From Antilocapra americana (Eukaryota > Chordata > Mammalia > Artiodactyla > Antilocapridae), in assembly GCA_007570785.1 (NCBI GenBank), contig ML664159.1:3885951-3949950 (forward strand): a stretch of DNA of 64,000 nt. Reading direction: 5' to 3'. Position 1 is the first letter of the stretch. Every line of letters begins with the position of its first letter. Under the pieces are notes generated by a model. That model ran no database searches and was not told where the DNA came from. It saw nothing but the letters and a program-made list of their open reading frames with translations. Positions 1 to 11,748 of the stretch are shown one piece after another. The position numbers and the translations under genes are program-made.

Positions 1-339
1 GTGCCTTCTTCTGAAAGGGACTAACTGAGGTAACAATAAGAACAGAGAGAGGTATGATAACCGATAACATATAGTGACTGCCCTCAGGTCACTGATAACT
101 TAGATTCAGGTTGTCAAATAAAGCACAAGATGACCAGATAAATTTGGATTTCATTTAAGCAAAGAATCAGCTTTTAGTGTAGGTATTTAATAATATGTAT
201 GTGTTGTGTAATATCTGGGGTATACTTGTTGATGTTTTTTAAGTTATCTGAAATTCAAATTAACTGAATGTTTCATATTTTTATTTGCTAAATCTGAAAG
301 TCCCACCTAGAGCAGAAGAATCATTTAACAACTGGTAAT
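1..339. other. Unassigned AT-rich sequence
   Basis: There is no recognisable repeat, open frame or RNA gene here. The sequence is AT-rich and single-copy in appearance. Confidence 0.4.
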
Positions 340-1190
340 GAGGGCCAGCTGTGTGCTGACAACCATTCTTGATGCTGAATGGTTAAAAAAAAAATCAACA
401 AAAGTCCCTGCTCTCACCTAAATGTCCATCAACAGATGAACAGATAAAGAAGATATGGTACATATATACAATGAAATATTATTCAGCCATAAAAAGGAAT
501 GAAATAATGCCATTTTGAGCAACATGGAAGGAGCTAGAGATTATCTTACTAACAGTTAGAAAGACAAATATCATGTGATATCACTTATATGTGGAATCTA
601 AAATGTGACCCCAATAAACTTGCTGATGAAACAGACCCACAGACATACTAAACAAATTCATAGTTACCAAAGGAAACCGGGGTGGGGAGGGGGGTTGTTG
701 TGGGGGGATAAATTTGGAGTTTGGGGTTAGCAGATACAAACTCCTATATATAAAATAGATGAACAAGGTCATACTGTATAGCACAGGGAACTATATTCAA
801 TATCCTGTAATAAACCATAATGGAAAAGTATATGAAAAAGAGCATATGTATAACCAAATCACTTTGCTGTATACCAGAAAATTACACAATACTGTAAATC
901 AACTACACTTCAATTAAAAAATAAATAAAATTAAATTAAAGAAGTCTCTGTTCTCATGGATTTGAGTCTAACAATAAATAAGAAAATAAATAATTACAAA
1001 GGCATGCTATGTATCAATATTAGGAAGGCATACTATAAAGGGAGTGAGAAGGGGGTTCATAATGAATAATATTTGAGGTTAAATAGCAACATTGTATAAA
1101 GTTGTCACTGGCAAGATGAAGAGTTGCTAGCCTGGGGAAGACGGGAGGAAAGCCTTCCAGTTAAAACAACTTTGTATTGGAGAGCTCTGA
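340..1190 (-). mobile_element. L2 LINE remnant split by an L1
   Basis: The text before 416 and after 957 resembles the antisense 3' part of L2: a 'tccctgctctca' block, then a run of 'aataaataag', then 'gaagacgggaggaaagcctt'. The two halves join logically across the L1 at 417-941. The copy is very degraded. Family assignment is from recalled consensus features, and the outer limits are approximate. Confidence 0.5.
417..941 (+). mobile_element. L1 3' end inserted in L2
   Basis: The fragment starts in the ORF2 tail (counterpart of 'atgtccatcaacagatg') and runs through a ruminant-type 3' UTR. It ends in an A-rich tail near 936. It is flanked by an imperfect 15-bp duplication, 'aagtccctgctctca' at 402-416 and 'aagtctctgttctca' at 942-956 (13/15 identical). 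It is 5'-truncated and non-coding. Confidence 0.85.
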
Positions 1191-2029
1191 TGTAGGATAA
1201 AGCTTGTTGTATCAAAATTCAGTGTTGCATAATCCTCACTCATTACTAGATTGTGCTGTACATTACAGAACAATAGTCTCTCTGGCTCTTCCCAGATACT
1301 GAAACAAAAAAACAAAAATTCTCTCGTGCATTTTCAATCTTCCTTTCTTCTCACCAGCATTAGAAATCACTGAGTAAGAGGAACCTGGGTGCAAGCAGTG
1401 TGGGCCACCCTGTGGGGTCAAGCTTTCAATGAGTGGTTAAACAATACTTTTCACAGTAATTAAGACATAAGTATCAAAAGAGAAATGGGCCATCTCAGCA
1501 CTGATCACACGCTCTAGGCAGCAAGTGCTCAGAGGCCAGAAGCAGATGAGCTCACAGTTGGCCCCATGGCTTAGAAAGGTCACCCCAGAGAGCAAGAACT
1601 TAAGACCTGAAGGAAAAGATGTTGGCAGAAAAAAACAGAGAGAATAGGCCACCACCAGTCACAGGAAATGGTGTGAGCCCAAGCTCATAGACACAAAAAA
1701 ATGTGTATCCACTTTGGGGGCCAAAACACACCAAAACAGCCCTCTGCTCAACGTATGACCATGACTGAGGGCTCTGATTGGCACAAGGCTGACCCCCATG
1801 GGTCCCCAGAGTGAAGACAGAGGAGCAGGGGCCCAAACTCGCCTCCCCACCAATCTCCTGGGAAACACGCCTCCTTTGCATCTCACTTTGAGATATTAAA
1901 GTAACAGGCTATATAAGCCTGCTTTACCAAGTCCAGTGTTAAAAAACGAGAAGTATTGAAAAGATGAATGGGAAAGAGGGATATGATTTGATTTAGATAA
2001 TAAATATAGCCTTAAGAGAAACCTTGCCA
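1191..2029. other. Unassigned sequence with a promoter-like patch
   Basis: No repeat family is recognised. Around 1846-1920 there is a CCAAT box ('accaatctcc'), an octamer-like 'tttgcatctc' and a TATA-like 'ctatataagc'. This could be a worn solo LTR or a coincidence. Short open frames on the minus strand over 1437-1886 show no recognisable protein similarity. Confidence 0.3.
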
Positions 2030-2560
2030 AGTGGTTTACTGACACTAGGGTATAAGGCACTCAGGCCTCAACTGACCTCTCCCTTTGTTTCCTGTTGCTC
2101 TCTGTATGCCCTGGCCAGTTCACATCACTGGCACCATCCAGAACATATCTTACACATCTACTCATGTTGTTCTCTAGGCCTAGAAGACCTTTTCCCAATT
2201 GTCCACCAGGAGAACTTCTATTCACCCTTCAAATCTCAACTCAAATATCCCCTTCTATAGTAAGTCTTCCTTACTGCTCTAGCCCTACTCCTTAACACAC
2301 CACCTCCATGCCCTGACACGCATGCACACACAGGCCTGAATCTTAAACCTCCTCCTTAGGGCCTAGCATTATATTTTACATAATCCTCTATTGCAACACC
2401 CATATTGTACTACCGAGTTAGCTGGTTAAGTCCTTTTTTCTTTACTTAGCTGTGAGCTCCTTACAGATTAAGGCAATTCATCCCTGATCCTGCACTAACA
2501 GAAACATGGCACATAGTATAGCTCAATAAATATAGGAAGAAAGGGAGACACAGCAAAAAA
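2030..2560 (+). mobile_element. L2 LINE 3' end
   Basis: Hallmarks of the L2 3' region appear in order: a 'tctgtatgccctggc' block, 'cttcaaatctcaactcaaat', 'ctgtgagctccttacag', and a terminal 'ggcacatagtatagctcaataaat'. The copy is an ancient, diverged mammalian repeat. Short open frames in it are not genes. Confidence 0.75.
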
Positions 2561-3054
2561 AAAAAAAAGAAGGGAAAGAAAATGAAAATGAGGGGAAAAT
2601 TACTTTTCCATTAAATTTAGCATGTTATTGAAAACCACACAAAAAAAAATCTTAATGAAGCCTAACTTAAAGAACATATCTGTCATTTGAAGTAATACAA
2701 CAATTGTTGAACTTTCTTTTTTAATATGCAAAATGCAATGCCAATGGATATCCAAAGATCAGAGATTCTCCATCTAGAAATGGGTCTCAGAGACTGCTCT
2801 AGAGAAAATATGGAAGGAAAAGAGGACAGTTTCCCAAATCACATGGATTTGGGAACACGTGCAAATTGCAGCATACAAAAAATTGGTTAGTCTCTGCAGA
2901 AAATCCCAATAAAATTTATATTTGTTTGCTTTACAAATAAATTATAACAAAAGTTTAATATTCAAGTATTTTTAAAAAATCATAAGATACCTGCTTTTAT
3001 GAGCAACACTGTTTTTAACCTAGTTCTTATTTATTTCCCATCTAGCTGTATTCT
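2561..3054. other. Unassigned AT-rich sequence
   Basis: A-rich stretches near 2553-2590 and ordinary AT-rich DNA follow the L2 end. I see nothing else in it. Confidence 0.35.
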
Positions 3055-3066
3055 ACCATTACCAAG

Positions 3067-3286
3067 TGTGTGTGTTCAGTCTCTTTGGTTGTGTCCCACT
3101 CTTTGCAACCCCATAGAATAACATGCCAGACTCCTCTGCCCATGGAATTCTCCAGACAAGAAAACTGGAGTGGGTTGCATTTCCTCTGGCAGAGGATTTT
3201 CCCAACCCAGCGATCAAACCCACATCTCCTGTGGCTTCTGCAGTGGCAGGTGGATTCTTTACCATTGAGCCATCTAGGAAGCCTCC
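3067..3286 (-). mobile_element. Bov-tA SINE
   Basis: Read on the minus strand it has the Bov-tA layout: a GGCTTCC-type head with tRNA-like boxes, then the 'ccactccagt'-type BovB-derived body ending in 'gactgaacac'-type sequence. It is flanked by an imperfect 12-bp duplication, 'accattaccaag' at 3055-3066 and 'actattatcaag' at 3287-3298 (10/12). Confidence 0.92.
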
Positions 3287-3298
3287 ACTATTATCAAG

Positions 3299-5525
3299 AC
3301 AAGGCTTAACAAAAAATTAAGAAAAAAAGTAGTGTAAAAGAACTAACAAAAAATATAATTTTTTATACCAATTAAATGTTAGTTTGTCTTATAAAAGATC
3401 ACACACAGAGCACGCTTGATGAATATAACTAAAAATATAATAGTTTCATTTTTCTTGCTGAACCATCACCAGTTGTTAATGATGAGATAAAAAATGAAGG
3501 TACCTAGTGAGGATGGAGTCCAGGAGGTCGTATTAGTGGCTTCGTGTTACAATCTAGAAATGTCTTTATGTAGACTAATTATATTGTGGGTCCAGAGGAG
3601 ATTTACAATCTGATTTGCCACAGAGAACTCCATGTAATCTTCGTTGAGGACTGACACCATTTTATCTTTGCACGATTCCCTGTTTCTCACACAAGTAATT
3701 CCGTCCTTTCTACATTGTCAGCTCTGACAGGCTGATTTAATCTGCAGGATTCTGAATGCCTCTGACCACTGCAGCGAGTCATTAACCTTGACTCGCATAA
3801 TTGAATTCAAGGTTGATTGCCTGTGACCCTCTGCGCTGAGGTCTTCTAAATGTACATATTCATTACAGGCAGCCCCGTTAAACGGATTGCACAGGGAAAG
3901 CTGTAGCAGTCGGCCTGCTTGGTATGCAGGGGGGGAAGAGGGCACTAATTGCATGTTAGAGCCGAGGATTAGATTATGAAACGAGTGAGAAAATGAAGAT
4001 AGATCCTCTGACACTGTCAGATTAGGGGCAGCAACTTGTGGGAATATGACATCGAAATTTACAGTGACAATAACAGAAAGAAAATTAGAAACAAATGGAC
4101 ATGGGGCTTTTTTTTTAATCTTCATATTTTCTACCAACATCTAATAAACAGGATGTGAGAGCAAGAGTCTGTAGCTTTCCTCATTTACGTAATTGCAGCA
4201 GAACAACAGAATATTTTTAGGTAGCTTTTTGGAGACTAGGAGATCACATCATGGAAATTTAATAGTTCATGTAATGCATTAGTTAGGCCGTGTTTTAAGT
4301 AATTGGCTTTACACACTAAATGCCATTTTGAGTTGCCGAGAAAAGACACTCATGTTACTCAGGTAAACCTGGAGAATGTACAAGTGTTTAAATGTTCAAA
4401 ATTATTGTGAACAGTTCTGTTGACCAACACTATAGGATTCAATATTGGTAAAAAGCCAGCTCATGATCACTATTTCTACTTTTTTATTGATTTTGTGGCA
4501 TTTCATAGTTAAAACAAGTGTGCACTTGTTCAAATCAAACATGTCGTCCACACACGAGCATATGCCTAATAGCAAACAGTTCTCAATCACTTCCATTTTC
4601 CAGGAGCAAATGTCCACACTGTTACAAACACAACAGCAAATAACTTGGTTGGAGGTGAAGCTGTATCGACATTTTAGGAAACTTTTTCTTTTCTATTTAC
4701 ACATGAGATGCTACCTGGGCAATCTTTCCTTATACTTTTGCCAGTTGATTTATGATTTATTTTAAAGGAGAATAGCTTATATTTCTTGATAGCAAAAAAA
4801 ACATAACAAAACTTAATGGCATAGGATGTTTAAAAATAAAAAACAAAAGCCACTGGTGTTCAATCACAGCTAGAAATGAGTGTTAAATTAGATGAAAGTT
4901 TCAGATTCTATCTCTGGAGAAGCCGAGTTCAGTTTTGTTTTGGTTTGCTTTTGCTTTGTTTTTGAAACAAGCCCACAAGTCCCTGTGGTAGCGCAAGATA
5001 ATTCTCCAGAAATGCTCTATAGCATTTTTAGACAGTTAACTTGTTTTACATTGATCTTTCAAAATGAAACATATTTTTGCTACTTCAAGAAACTCTAAAT
5101 GGAAGGAGAAGTAACTTCCTAATAATTATGCCTTATTGGGAATTTCTTCCCAGAAAGCAAAGAACTGAACCAAGCCTCATGGTAAAAAGAAAAATCCATG
5201 GATGACTTCAAAACCTGGGAACACTCACACTTATCAAAGAATGCATAGAGGGTCTCCAACGCACCTTCCAGAGACATTTAAATAATTACCTACCAGTAGT
5301 TGTATTTAATACCTGTCATTCAAATCTGTATATTAAATACATAATTAAGTCAACTTCTAAATGAACAGTTTTTCTTTTAGTCAAGGGAAAAAAGGAATAC
5401 TGGAGTTAATCCTCCATATTTGACCCTTCATGTCAATACCCAGGTTCCAATAGGAGTTCTGTTACTTTTCAGCCATGTGGTATGGAACCAATCTCTCCAT
5501 CTCAGATTGGCACATGTCAAGACTT
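3299..5525. other. Repeat-poor AT-rich block, candidate conserved non-coding DNA
   Basis: More than 2 kb has no recognisable transposon in a window otherwise saturated with them. The centre (about 3480-4400) is complex and keeps several CpG sites. It carries many homeodomain-like TAAT/ATTA cores, for example 'ctaattatat' near 3576, 'cataattgaa' near 3796 and 'cgtaattgca' near 4188. A 140-codon minus-strand frame at 3718-4140 lacks a recognisable protein family. Conservation is inferred only, since nothing can be aligned here. Confidence 0.35.
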
Positions 5526-5527
5526 TC

Positions 5528-6174
5528 AGCATCCAGTCCCATCACTTTATGGCAAATAGATGGGGAAACAATGGAAACAGTGACAGACTTTATTTTCTTG
5601 GGCTCCAAAATCACCGTAGATGGTGACTGTTGCCATGAAACAGTTTCTCCTTGGCAGAAAAGCTATGACAAACCTAGACAGCAATATTAAAAAGCAGAGA
5701 CATCACTTTGCAGACAAAGGTCCATCTAGTCAAAGCTATGGTTTTTCCAGTAGTCATGTATGGATGTGAAAGCTAGACCATAAAGAAAGCTGAGCACTGA
5801 AGAATTGATGCTTTTGAACTGTGGTGTTGGAGATGACTCTAGAGAGTCCCTTGGACTGCAAGGAGATCCAGTTAGTCAATCCTAAAGGAAATCAGTCCTG
5901 AATACTCATTGGAAGGATTGAAGCTGAAGCTGACCCCACCTGATGCAAAGAACTGACCCACTGAAAAAGACCCTGATGCTGTGAAAGCTTGAAGGCAGGA
6001 GTAGAAAGGGACGACAGGGGATGAGATGGTTGTATGGCATCACTGACTGGATGGAAATGAGCTTGAGTAAGCTCTAGGAGTTGATGATGGACAGGGAGGT
6101 CTGACATGCTGCAGTTCATGGGGTCACAGAGTTGGACATGACTGAGCAACTGAACTGAACTGAACTGAACTGAA
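5528..6174 (+). mobile_element. BovB LINE 3' end
   Basis: The 5'-truncated BovB starts in the last third of the ORF at the counterpart of 'atggcaaatagatgg'. It continues through 'gtccatctagtcaaagctatgg' and 'tgtggtgttggaga' and ends in the tail 'ctgaactgaactgaactgaa'. The reading frame is broken by several stops, for example 'aaagctagacc' near 5770. Confidence 0.93.
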
Positions 6175-6224
6175 GGTTTTCATGAAAATGCTATAAAATG
6201 TTACATAATATTAAATATTATTAA

Positions 6225-6770
6225 ATTCCCAAAGCTGCTATCTCATTGCATAACAAACCACCTGACAACACAGGAGCTTAGCACCACAGTGATTTGTTAC
6301 TGCGCATGACTTGGTGAGTGGCCAGCGTGGGCAGGTCCTCTACTAGTCTTGTCTGGATCATTCATGAGGCTGACATCATCCATTTGGTGGCTTAACTGAT
6401 GTTAGAGGGTCGCAGATGGCCCTATTCACATGTTTTGCAGTTGGTGCTAGCTCTTAGCGGAGACCTCAGTCTATTCCAATCTCTTCCTCAGTCAGTGATT
6501 TCCCCTGTAACAGGCTAATCTTCACAGCACAATTACTTTCAGAGTTTCAAGATGGTGAGAGCAGGTGCCACAAGACCCTGTAAGTCCTTGGCTCTGGATC
6601 ACCCACACATCACTTCCACCATATTCTATTGGTCAAAGAAAGTCTCAAGGCCAGACCAGATTCAAGGGGGTAGAGAAACCAACTCCACTTCTTAACAGGA
6701 GAAGTGGCAAGTTTACAAGGCAGAATGGTGCAGACATAGGGAGGCTTGATTCATTCAGGACCATCATCAT
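6225..6770 (-). mobile_element. Old LTR-type repeat, probably MLT1/MaLR, antisense
   Basis: The segment starts like a MaLR end in antisense ('caaaccacctgacaacacag...gcttagc') and contains 'cacttccaccatattctattggtcaaag' and 'ccagattcaagggg...gagaaacc', recalled from an MLT1-type LTR. Subfamily is not assignable by eye, and boundaries are approximate. Confidence 0.5.
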
Positions 6771-7049
6771 CATAACATACTCACTAAAACACATATGGTG
6801 ATAATGCTACATCAGTATAAAAATGTACACTAATTTATTGACATTTGTATTTTCTGGTACTGCCAAGGTTGAAGTTCCTTGGCAGCCCCCTCTCCTCCCT
6901 ATGTCTTATTAAGCGTGTGGATTGTTGAACTGTGGTCACTAAACCGTAAGGCTTGATCCTGTTACTGAATCTAACAGGTATCTGTGAAGGCCAATGCAGA
7001 TGCCCCCTCCACCAGCTTTGCCATCATTTGGCCCACACATGACACAATG
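6771..7049. other. Unassigned sequence
   Basis: I recognise no repeat, gene or RNA in this interval. Confidence 0.35.
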
Positions 7050-7285
7050 ATTAAGCATCCTGAGTTTCATTAAAGTCTAAAAGCATAGATTTAAATCCAA
7101 AATCCATTAATGACTGCCTAGATAGCCCTGAGTAAATTATTTAATCTTTCTAAACCTCAGTATCTCCATCCATAAAAGGGAAATAATGATAGCAACTAGT
7201 TCACAGTTACAGTGATGAATAAATTAGCAGAATGCTTGTGAAGTACCTTGTGCAGTGCCTGATATATTCTATGTGCTCATCATGA
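7050..7285 (+). mobile_element. MIR SINE
   Basis: The interval shows MIR-like order: 'gagtaaattatttaatctttctaaacctcag', 'ataaaagggaaataatgatag', then 'gtgcagtgcctgatat' and 'tgtgctcat'. It is old and strongly diverged. Confidence 0.7.
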
Positions 7286-7309
7286 AAACTGTTTCTTTGT
7301 TGTTCATAT

Positions 7310-7454
7310 TTAGAGGTTTTTCCCAAGCTTTATTAAGATATAACTGGCATACAATATTCTGTTTAAGGTGTACAATGTGATGATTTGATATATGTATATG
7401 TTGTGGAATAATGACCACAATAAAATTAGTTGACACATTTATCACCTCACATAA

Positions 7455-7493
<39 letters not shown>

Positions 7494-7890
7494 ATGTGGA
7501 GAGAACTTTTAATATCTATTCTCTTATCAACTTCCAACTACACAGCACAGTATTAACTATAGTCACCACACTTATATCCCCCAAACTTATTCATCTTATA
7601 ACTGGAAGTTTATATCATTTGACCTCCTTTCCCCATTTCCCCACCCCCACCAGACCCTGGCAAGCACCAGTCTACTCTGTTTCTTTGAGTTAAGCTTTTT
7701 ATATTTCAGATATAAGTGAAATCATATGGTATTCATCTTTCTCTGCCTCACTTATTTCACTTAGCATAATGCCATTATGTTTCATCCATGATACGGCAAA
7801 TGGCAGGATTTCCTTCATTTTTAGGGCTGAATAATATTCCATCATATACATACCACATATTCTTTATGCATACATATGGAAGTTGCTTTT
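7310..7890 (-). mobile_element. L1 3' end, antisense
   Basis: The text is the reverse complement of an L1M-type 3' region: 'taacatt'-like start, 'caccacaataaaattagttga', 'ttatcaacttccaa', 'agtttatatcatttgacc', and 'gctgaataatattccat'. A (TG)n tract lies inside it at 7458-7491. Confidence 0.82.
7458..7491. repeat. (TG)n microsatellite
   Basis: An uninterrupted GT run of about 17 units, located inside the antisense L1. Confidence 0.95.
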
Positions 7891-9711
7891 CATGGTACTT
7901 GCCTCCATTTGGACCCTGCATGGAGCACTGTTCTGGAGAACCAGGCTTATCAGTTCATCATCCAAGTATATGAGATATCATCTGAGCTATTTATTCCATA
8001 ATTTAAAATATGTTTCTATCAACATTTTACTACTTATCAGACAGCTAATAACAATGATATCAGAAAAAAGAGCTCCCTAACCCCTGGGCTTGCTCTAAAG
8101 CCAGAGGTGCTGAGATGCAGCTGCCCACTGAGCATACATCCATCCAGAATGGTATCCAACACAGCGGGTGGCTTTTGTTTGCCTCTCTTGCAATTAGAAA
8201 ATGTATGTGTATCCTAATTGAAAAATGACATGAGCTTTACACTTGTCCAGCTAACAGCTTAGATCATCCCCATTCCCTCCAGTCCTGCTTAGAGTGTCGC
8301 GCCTTCATCATATTGATCACCCATCATGACTGTTTGCTATTCGACTTCCTGTCAAGGCAGACTAAAAAATGTGAAAGTGTTTTGAAAACCTATAAAGCAC
8401 TTATATACACAAGAGGTATATTATTATTATTATCTATTATTTAAGACAGCCTCATCTCCCCCCTTAAATTGAACAGGGCAAAGCCCTGGTTTTCACTTGA
8501 CTGATACATCCACAGTCTCTACCACTCTGTTTTAAAAATGAGTCATCCAGAATACAATGTCAACAAGTCACATGAAAACAAAGAAACCAGCAAAATACTT
8601 ATGAAAAGCAATGATTTGAGGTTTTTAAGTTAATTGACATGACAACACATGTATCATGTGTTATGATTCCCTTAACAGGTATGGAACAACTAGTGAGTTT
8701 CAATAAATGTTAATAGCATTTAAGACAGTAAAAAAAGAAACCCTGGTGTGATCTGGATTAAATAATGCTATCTTGGGTTTATCCAGCACCTAGTCTGAAC
8801 TCAAAGAGACTCAGAGAACCTTATAAAATGTGTGTTCAGGACCCAGGCCTCTACCAATAGCCCTTAACCACTAACCTGGAATACACTGAGGAAGAAGAAA
8901 ATGGTTATGTCCACAGAGACTCCAAAGGATCCCTCTGGTTTCCTCCCAAGTCTAGCCACATCTTCACTCTCATACCAAACCTTGATACATGAAGAAAAGT
9001 CAGCTCCACACAGTTCCCTTTAGACCCAATCACTAGCATCCTTCCTGTAATCATGGATCACTAGCTACTTCTAGTTTGTAGGGGAAGTTTTTGTTTTCTT
9101 CTTTTTTCCTGGCTGCTGTCATTACTGTTTGATTTTTGTTTACTTGTATTATTTGAGGAATGATAAAGGGGGAAACAGAAGCCTAAAGTTAAATGGATAA
9201 GAACCAAATATACAGGTCTCTAAATTCAACAAAAATGAAAAACTAGTTTTCACACCTTTAACAAATCATTACTTTTCTTCTTTACATCTCCTCTAAGCAG
9301 ATATGCACTTGGGTAAATCAAGGCAAAAAGGATTTTCTCAGTCATTCAGTTATCATGGCTCCCAGTGAGTGATAAGTTACAATCTAAAGTACAAACTCCC
9401 TACCCTTTATTAATTTACAATCTTTTGAGACCACAGGAGATCAAGAATTAAATAGCAACCAAGATAGCATGTGACCAGGGCCAGTGGGTGGGACAGACAG
9501 CAAATGCTCCAGGCAATCAATCCATGAAAGGAAGGAAGCATTAGCTAGTGAGTGGTGGGAGAGCTTCAAGGACAAGTGTGTCTTGAGCTGAATATAGGTG
9601 AGCAGAGAGGAGAAAAGAGGGCTTTGCCCACAGGAAATAGTACTGCGCATGTTTTTATTTGTGTCATTGTGTGGTCAGTTGCCTTAGAACAGAGAATTTT
9701 TAAAAAGTGAT
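7891..9711. other. Unassigned, mostly repeat-free sequence
   Basis: A short TTA run lies near 8417-8437. The rest shows no repeat family, RNA gene or coding signature that I can name. The first ~100 bases may be a worn extension of the L1 before it. Confidence 0.35.
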
Positions 9712-9917
9712 GGGTTGTGTTAGTTGCTCAGCCATGCCAGACGCAACCCCAAGGACTATAGCCTACCAGGCTCCTCTGTCCATGGGATTCTCCAGGTAAG
9801 AATACTGGAGTGAGTTGCCATTTCCTCCTCCAGGAGATCTTCCCAACACAGGGACTGAACCCAGGTTTCCTGCCTTGCAGGCAGATTCTTTACCATCTGA
9901 ACTACCAGGGAAGCCCC
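9712..9917 (-). mobile_element. Bov-tA SINE
   Basis: The minus-strand reading begins 'ggggcttccctggtagttc' at 9917 and runs through the tRNA-like head, the 'actccagtattctta' body and the 'gactgagc..ctaac' end. No clear target duplication was seen. Confidence 0.92.
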
Positions 9918-9964
9918 ACCCCACTCCCTCCAGGGATATAATTTCTTTTAACTGATGCACTAAG

Positions 9965-10105
9965 GTGTTTGGATCATATTATCTCATTCAGGGCTCACAT
10001 CCCTCTGAAGCAGATAAGTGACACATTAAGAAATTAGAAGATGGGTGTAAAGTCATCAGTCAGTAAGTGGCAAGAAGGGACAAAAATGCAGGTGTTCTGA
10101 CTCCC
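9965..10105 (-). mobile_element. MIR SINE, antisense
   Basis: The interval reads as antisense MIR: 'tatctcattcagggctcacat...gaagcagataag', 'gtcagtaagtggcaagaaggg', then 'ggtgttctgactccc'. It is ancient and diverged. Confidence 0.55.
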
Positions 10106-10107
10106 TT

Positions 10108-10215
10108 GTCATAGGGCTGTTGCAAGGTTTCAATGAGGTAACGTACGTAATGTGCTAAGAACAGTACCTGACATATGGTAAGCCTGCAATGAATACTAGC
10201 TGTTCTTACTATTTT
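10108..10215 (+). mobile_element. MIR SINE 3' part
   Basis: Contains 'tagggctgttgcaaggtttcaatgagg' followed by 'gtgctaagaacagtacctgacatatggtaagc', the MIR 3' core and tail in sense orientation. It follows an antisense MIR directly. Confidence 0.75.
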
Positions 10216-11619
10216 TTCATTTTTTATTAATACAGATCTGACTGTGAGGTGAGGAGTATGGACTCTGCTCTCTAAGCCCGAGTTTCAGACAGTGGTGTCC
10301 TGCCTTTCTCACTTTGCCACAACTGCCCTAGTAGGACACTGAGCAAGTAGCAGAAAGCAAGCCAAAGAGAATATATGGTCTCAAGTATCTGAAAATTCCA
10401 TGGCTAGAGTTTGAATGGGGCTCTGGCTCCCTTTCTCCACAGTTCTTCAGGCTCTCACCTCCGTGGTGTGTCTACTTCATCCTGAGGACAGTTTTCCCTT
10501 GGAAGGAGAAAAATGGTTGCCTACCTCCCTGCATAGTCCTCCCTTCCACACACAAGACTGTCCAGAAAGAATGAGGGGGTGTTTCCTTTAACAATTGAGG
10601 GAAATTTCTGAGTTTAACTCTGATTGGTCCATCTTAGGTCATGTGCCCATGCCTGAACCAATCACTGTGAGTGCTGGGGACATCACATCCTCTACAACTG
10701 GGCACCACCTAGAATATCATTTTTATTTTAAAGAAAAGTTTTTATAAACTAGAACTCTTTAAAAAACCTGCTGTCTCTTCAACAGCTATAAATGCTTTTA
10801 ATAGTTATAAGATCACAGGTGTGTGTAACAGCTGTCTTTTATTTAAAATAAATATATGACTATAAAAAATGAAATTGTTGATCCAACTATATCATCCCAC
10901 TTATATCACTGATGAAGGCTTATGGTCTCAGTTCAGTCTTCAGATATCCATTCCAGAACTCTCTAATCTGAAGACCATGTTAAAATCCATAGCCAGTTTT
11001 TTCCATTCTTTTCAAGTACATTTTCTATGCTCTGTCTGCTTGAGATGGAAAAAACAAAACATAGATCAGCTGCAGAGCCAGCATAACTGTTGCCTGGTTG
11101 ACTTTGGAAACAAAGGAGGAAAAAAAGCCCAGAACACCCATTACACTGTGAAGTCAGCATCTCTGTTGCCTGGTCGACTTTACATCCAGAGAAGGCCCCA
11201 GCTTAAAGGGTTGGAGTCACTGGCAGAGCCTCAAGCAACAGGCTACAGACTCCCCTGGCCTATGGAAAGATAGGCTTGGCTGGGATTGGCTTTACGTTTC
11301 CAGTCTTCTAATAAAAGCATTCCATAGGAAATGGCTGCTGGTGAAGATGATAGCAGGAAAGACAGTGAGAAACATTGAGAGAGCTAAGTTTGGAGGAAAT
11401 CCTAAAGCCATTGCACTTTAAATTTTCTGCTTAAAAATTTGAGGAAGCACATGAGCACCTTGTACCTTACTAATCAGAAATTTTCATTTATTTTCCCTTG
11501 TTTTTACAAAAATATTTTACTCATCTCAAAGTATTATATTGTAATGCTAAATAGGCTTTGTTTTTCAAATTGCACATATATCCCAGATTTCCATGCAGTC
11601 CCCCAGGGTTGAGGACCTT
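10216..11619. other. Unassigned sequence with a short internal duplication
   Basis: No repeat family is recognised. A 134-codon plus-strand frame at 10869-11273 has no visible family resemblance. It contains two copies of a ~25-base block ('ctgttgcctggtYgacttt' cores near 11086 and 11163). I do not call it a gene. Confidence 0.35.
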
Positions 11620-11639
11620 CACACACAAACACACACACG

Positions 11640-11690
<51 letters not shown>

Positions 11691-11700
11691 NNNNNNNNNN

Positions 11701-11747
<47 letters not shown>
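11620..11747. repeat. (CA)n microsatellite with an assembly gap
   Basis: A long CA run carries a 10-N block at 11691-11700. The N block marks unresolved array length, so the true size is unknown. Open frames of poly(TH)/(CV) across it are artefacts. Confidence 0.97.

Positions 11748-11748
<1 letters not shown>

Noticed and set aside
3718..4140. 140-codon minus-strand open frame
   Set aside because: No recognisable domain, no splice or promoter context, and it ends in a poly(A/T) run. It lies in a non-coding block whose interest is regulatory at most.
9712..9917. tRNA-like A and B boxes in Bov-tA and CHR-2 copies as tRNA genes
   Set aside because: They are SINE heads with a non-tRNA body and no foldable acceptor stem; no true tRNA gene was seen.
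10869..11273. 134-codon plus-strand open frame
   Set aside because: No family resemblance, and it contains a local duplication. An overlapping antisense frame of similar quality argues for chance.
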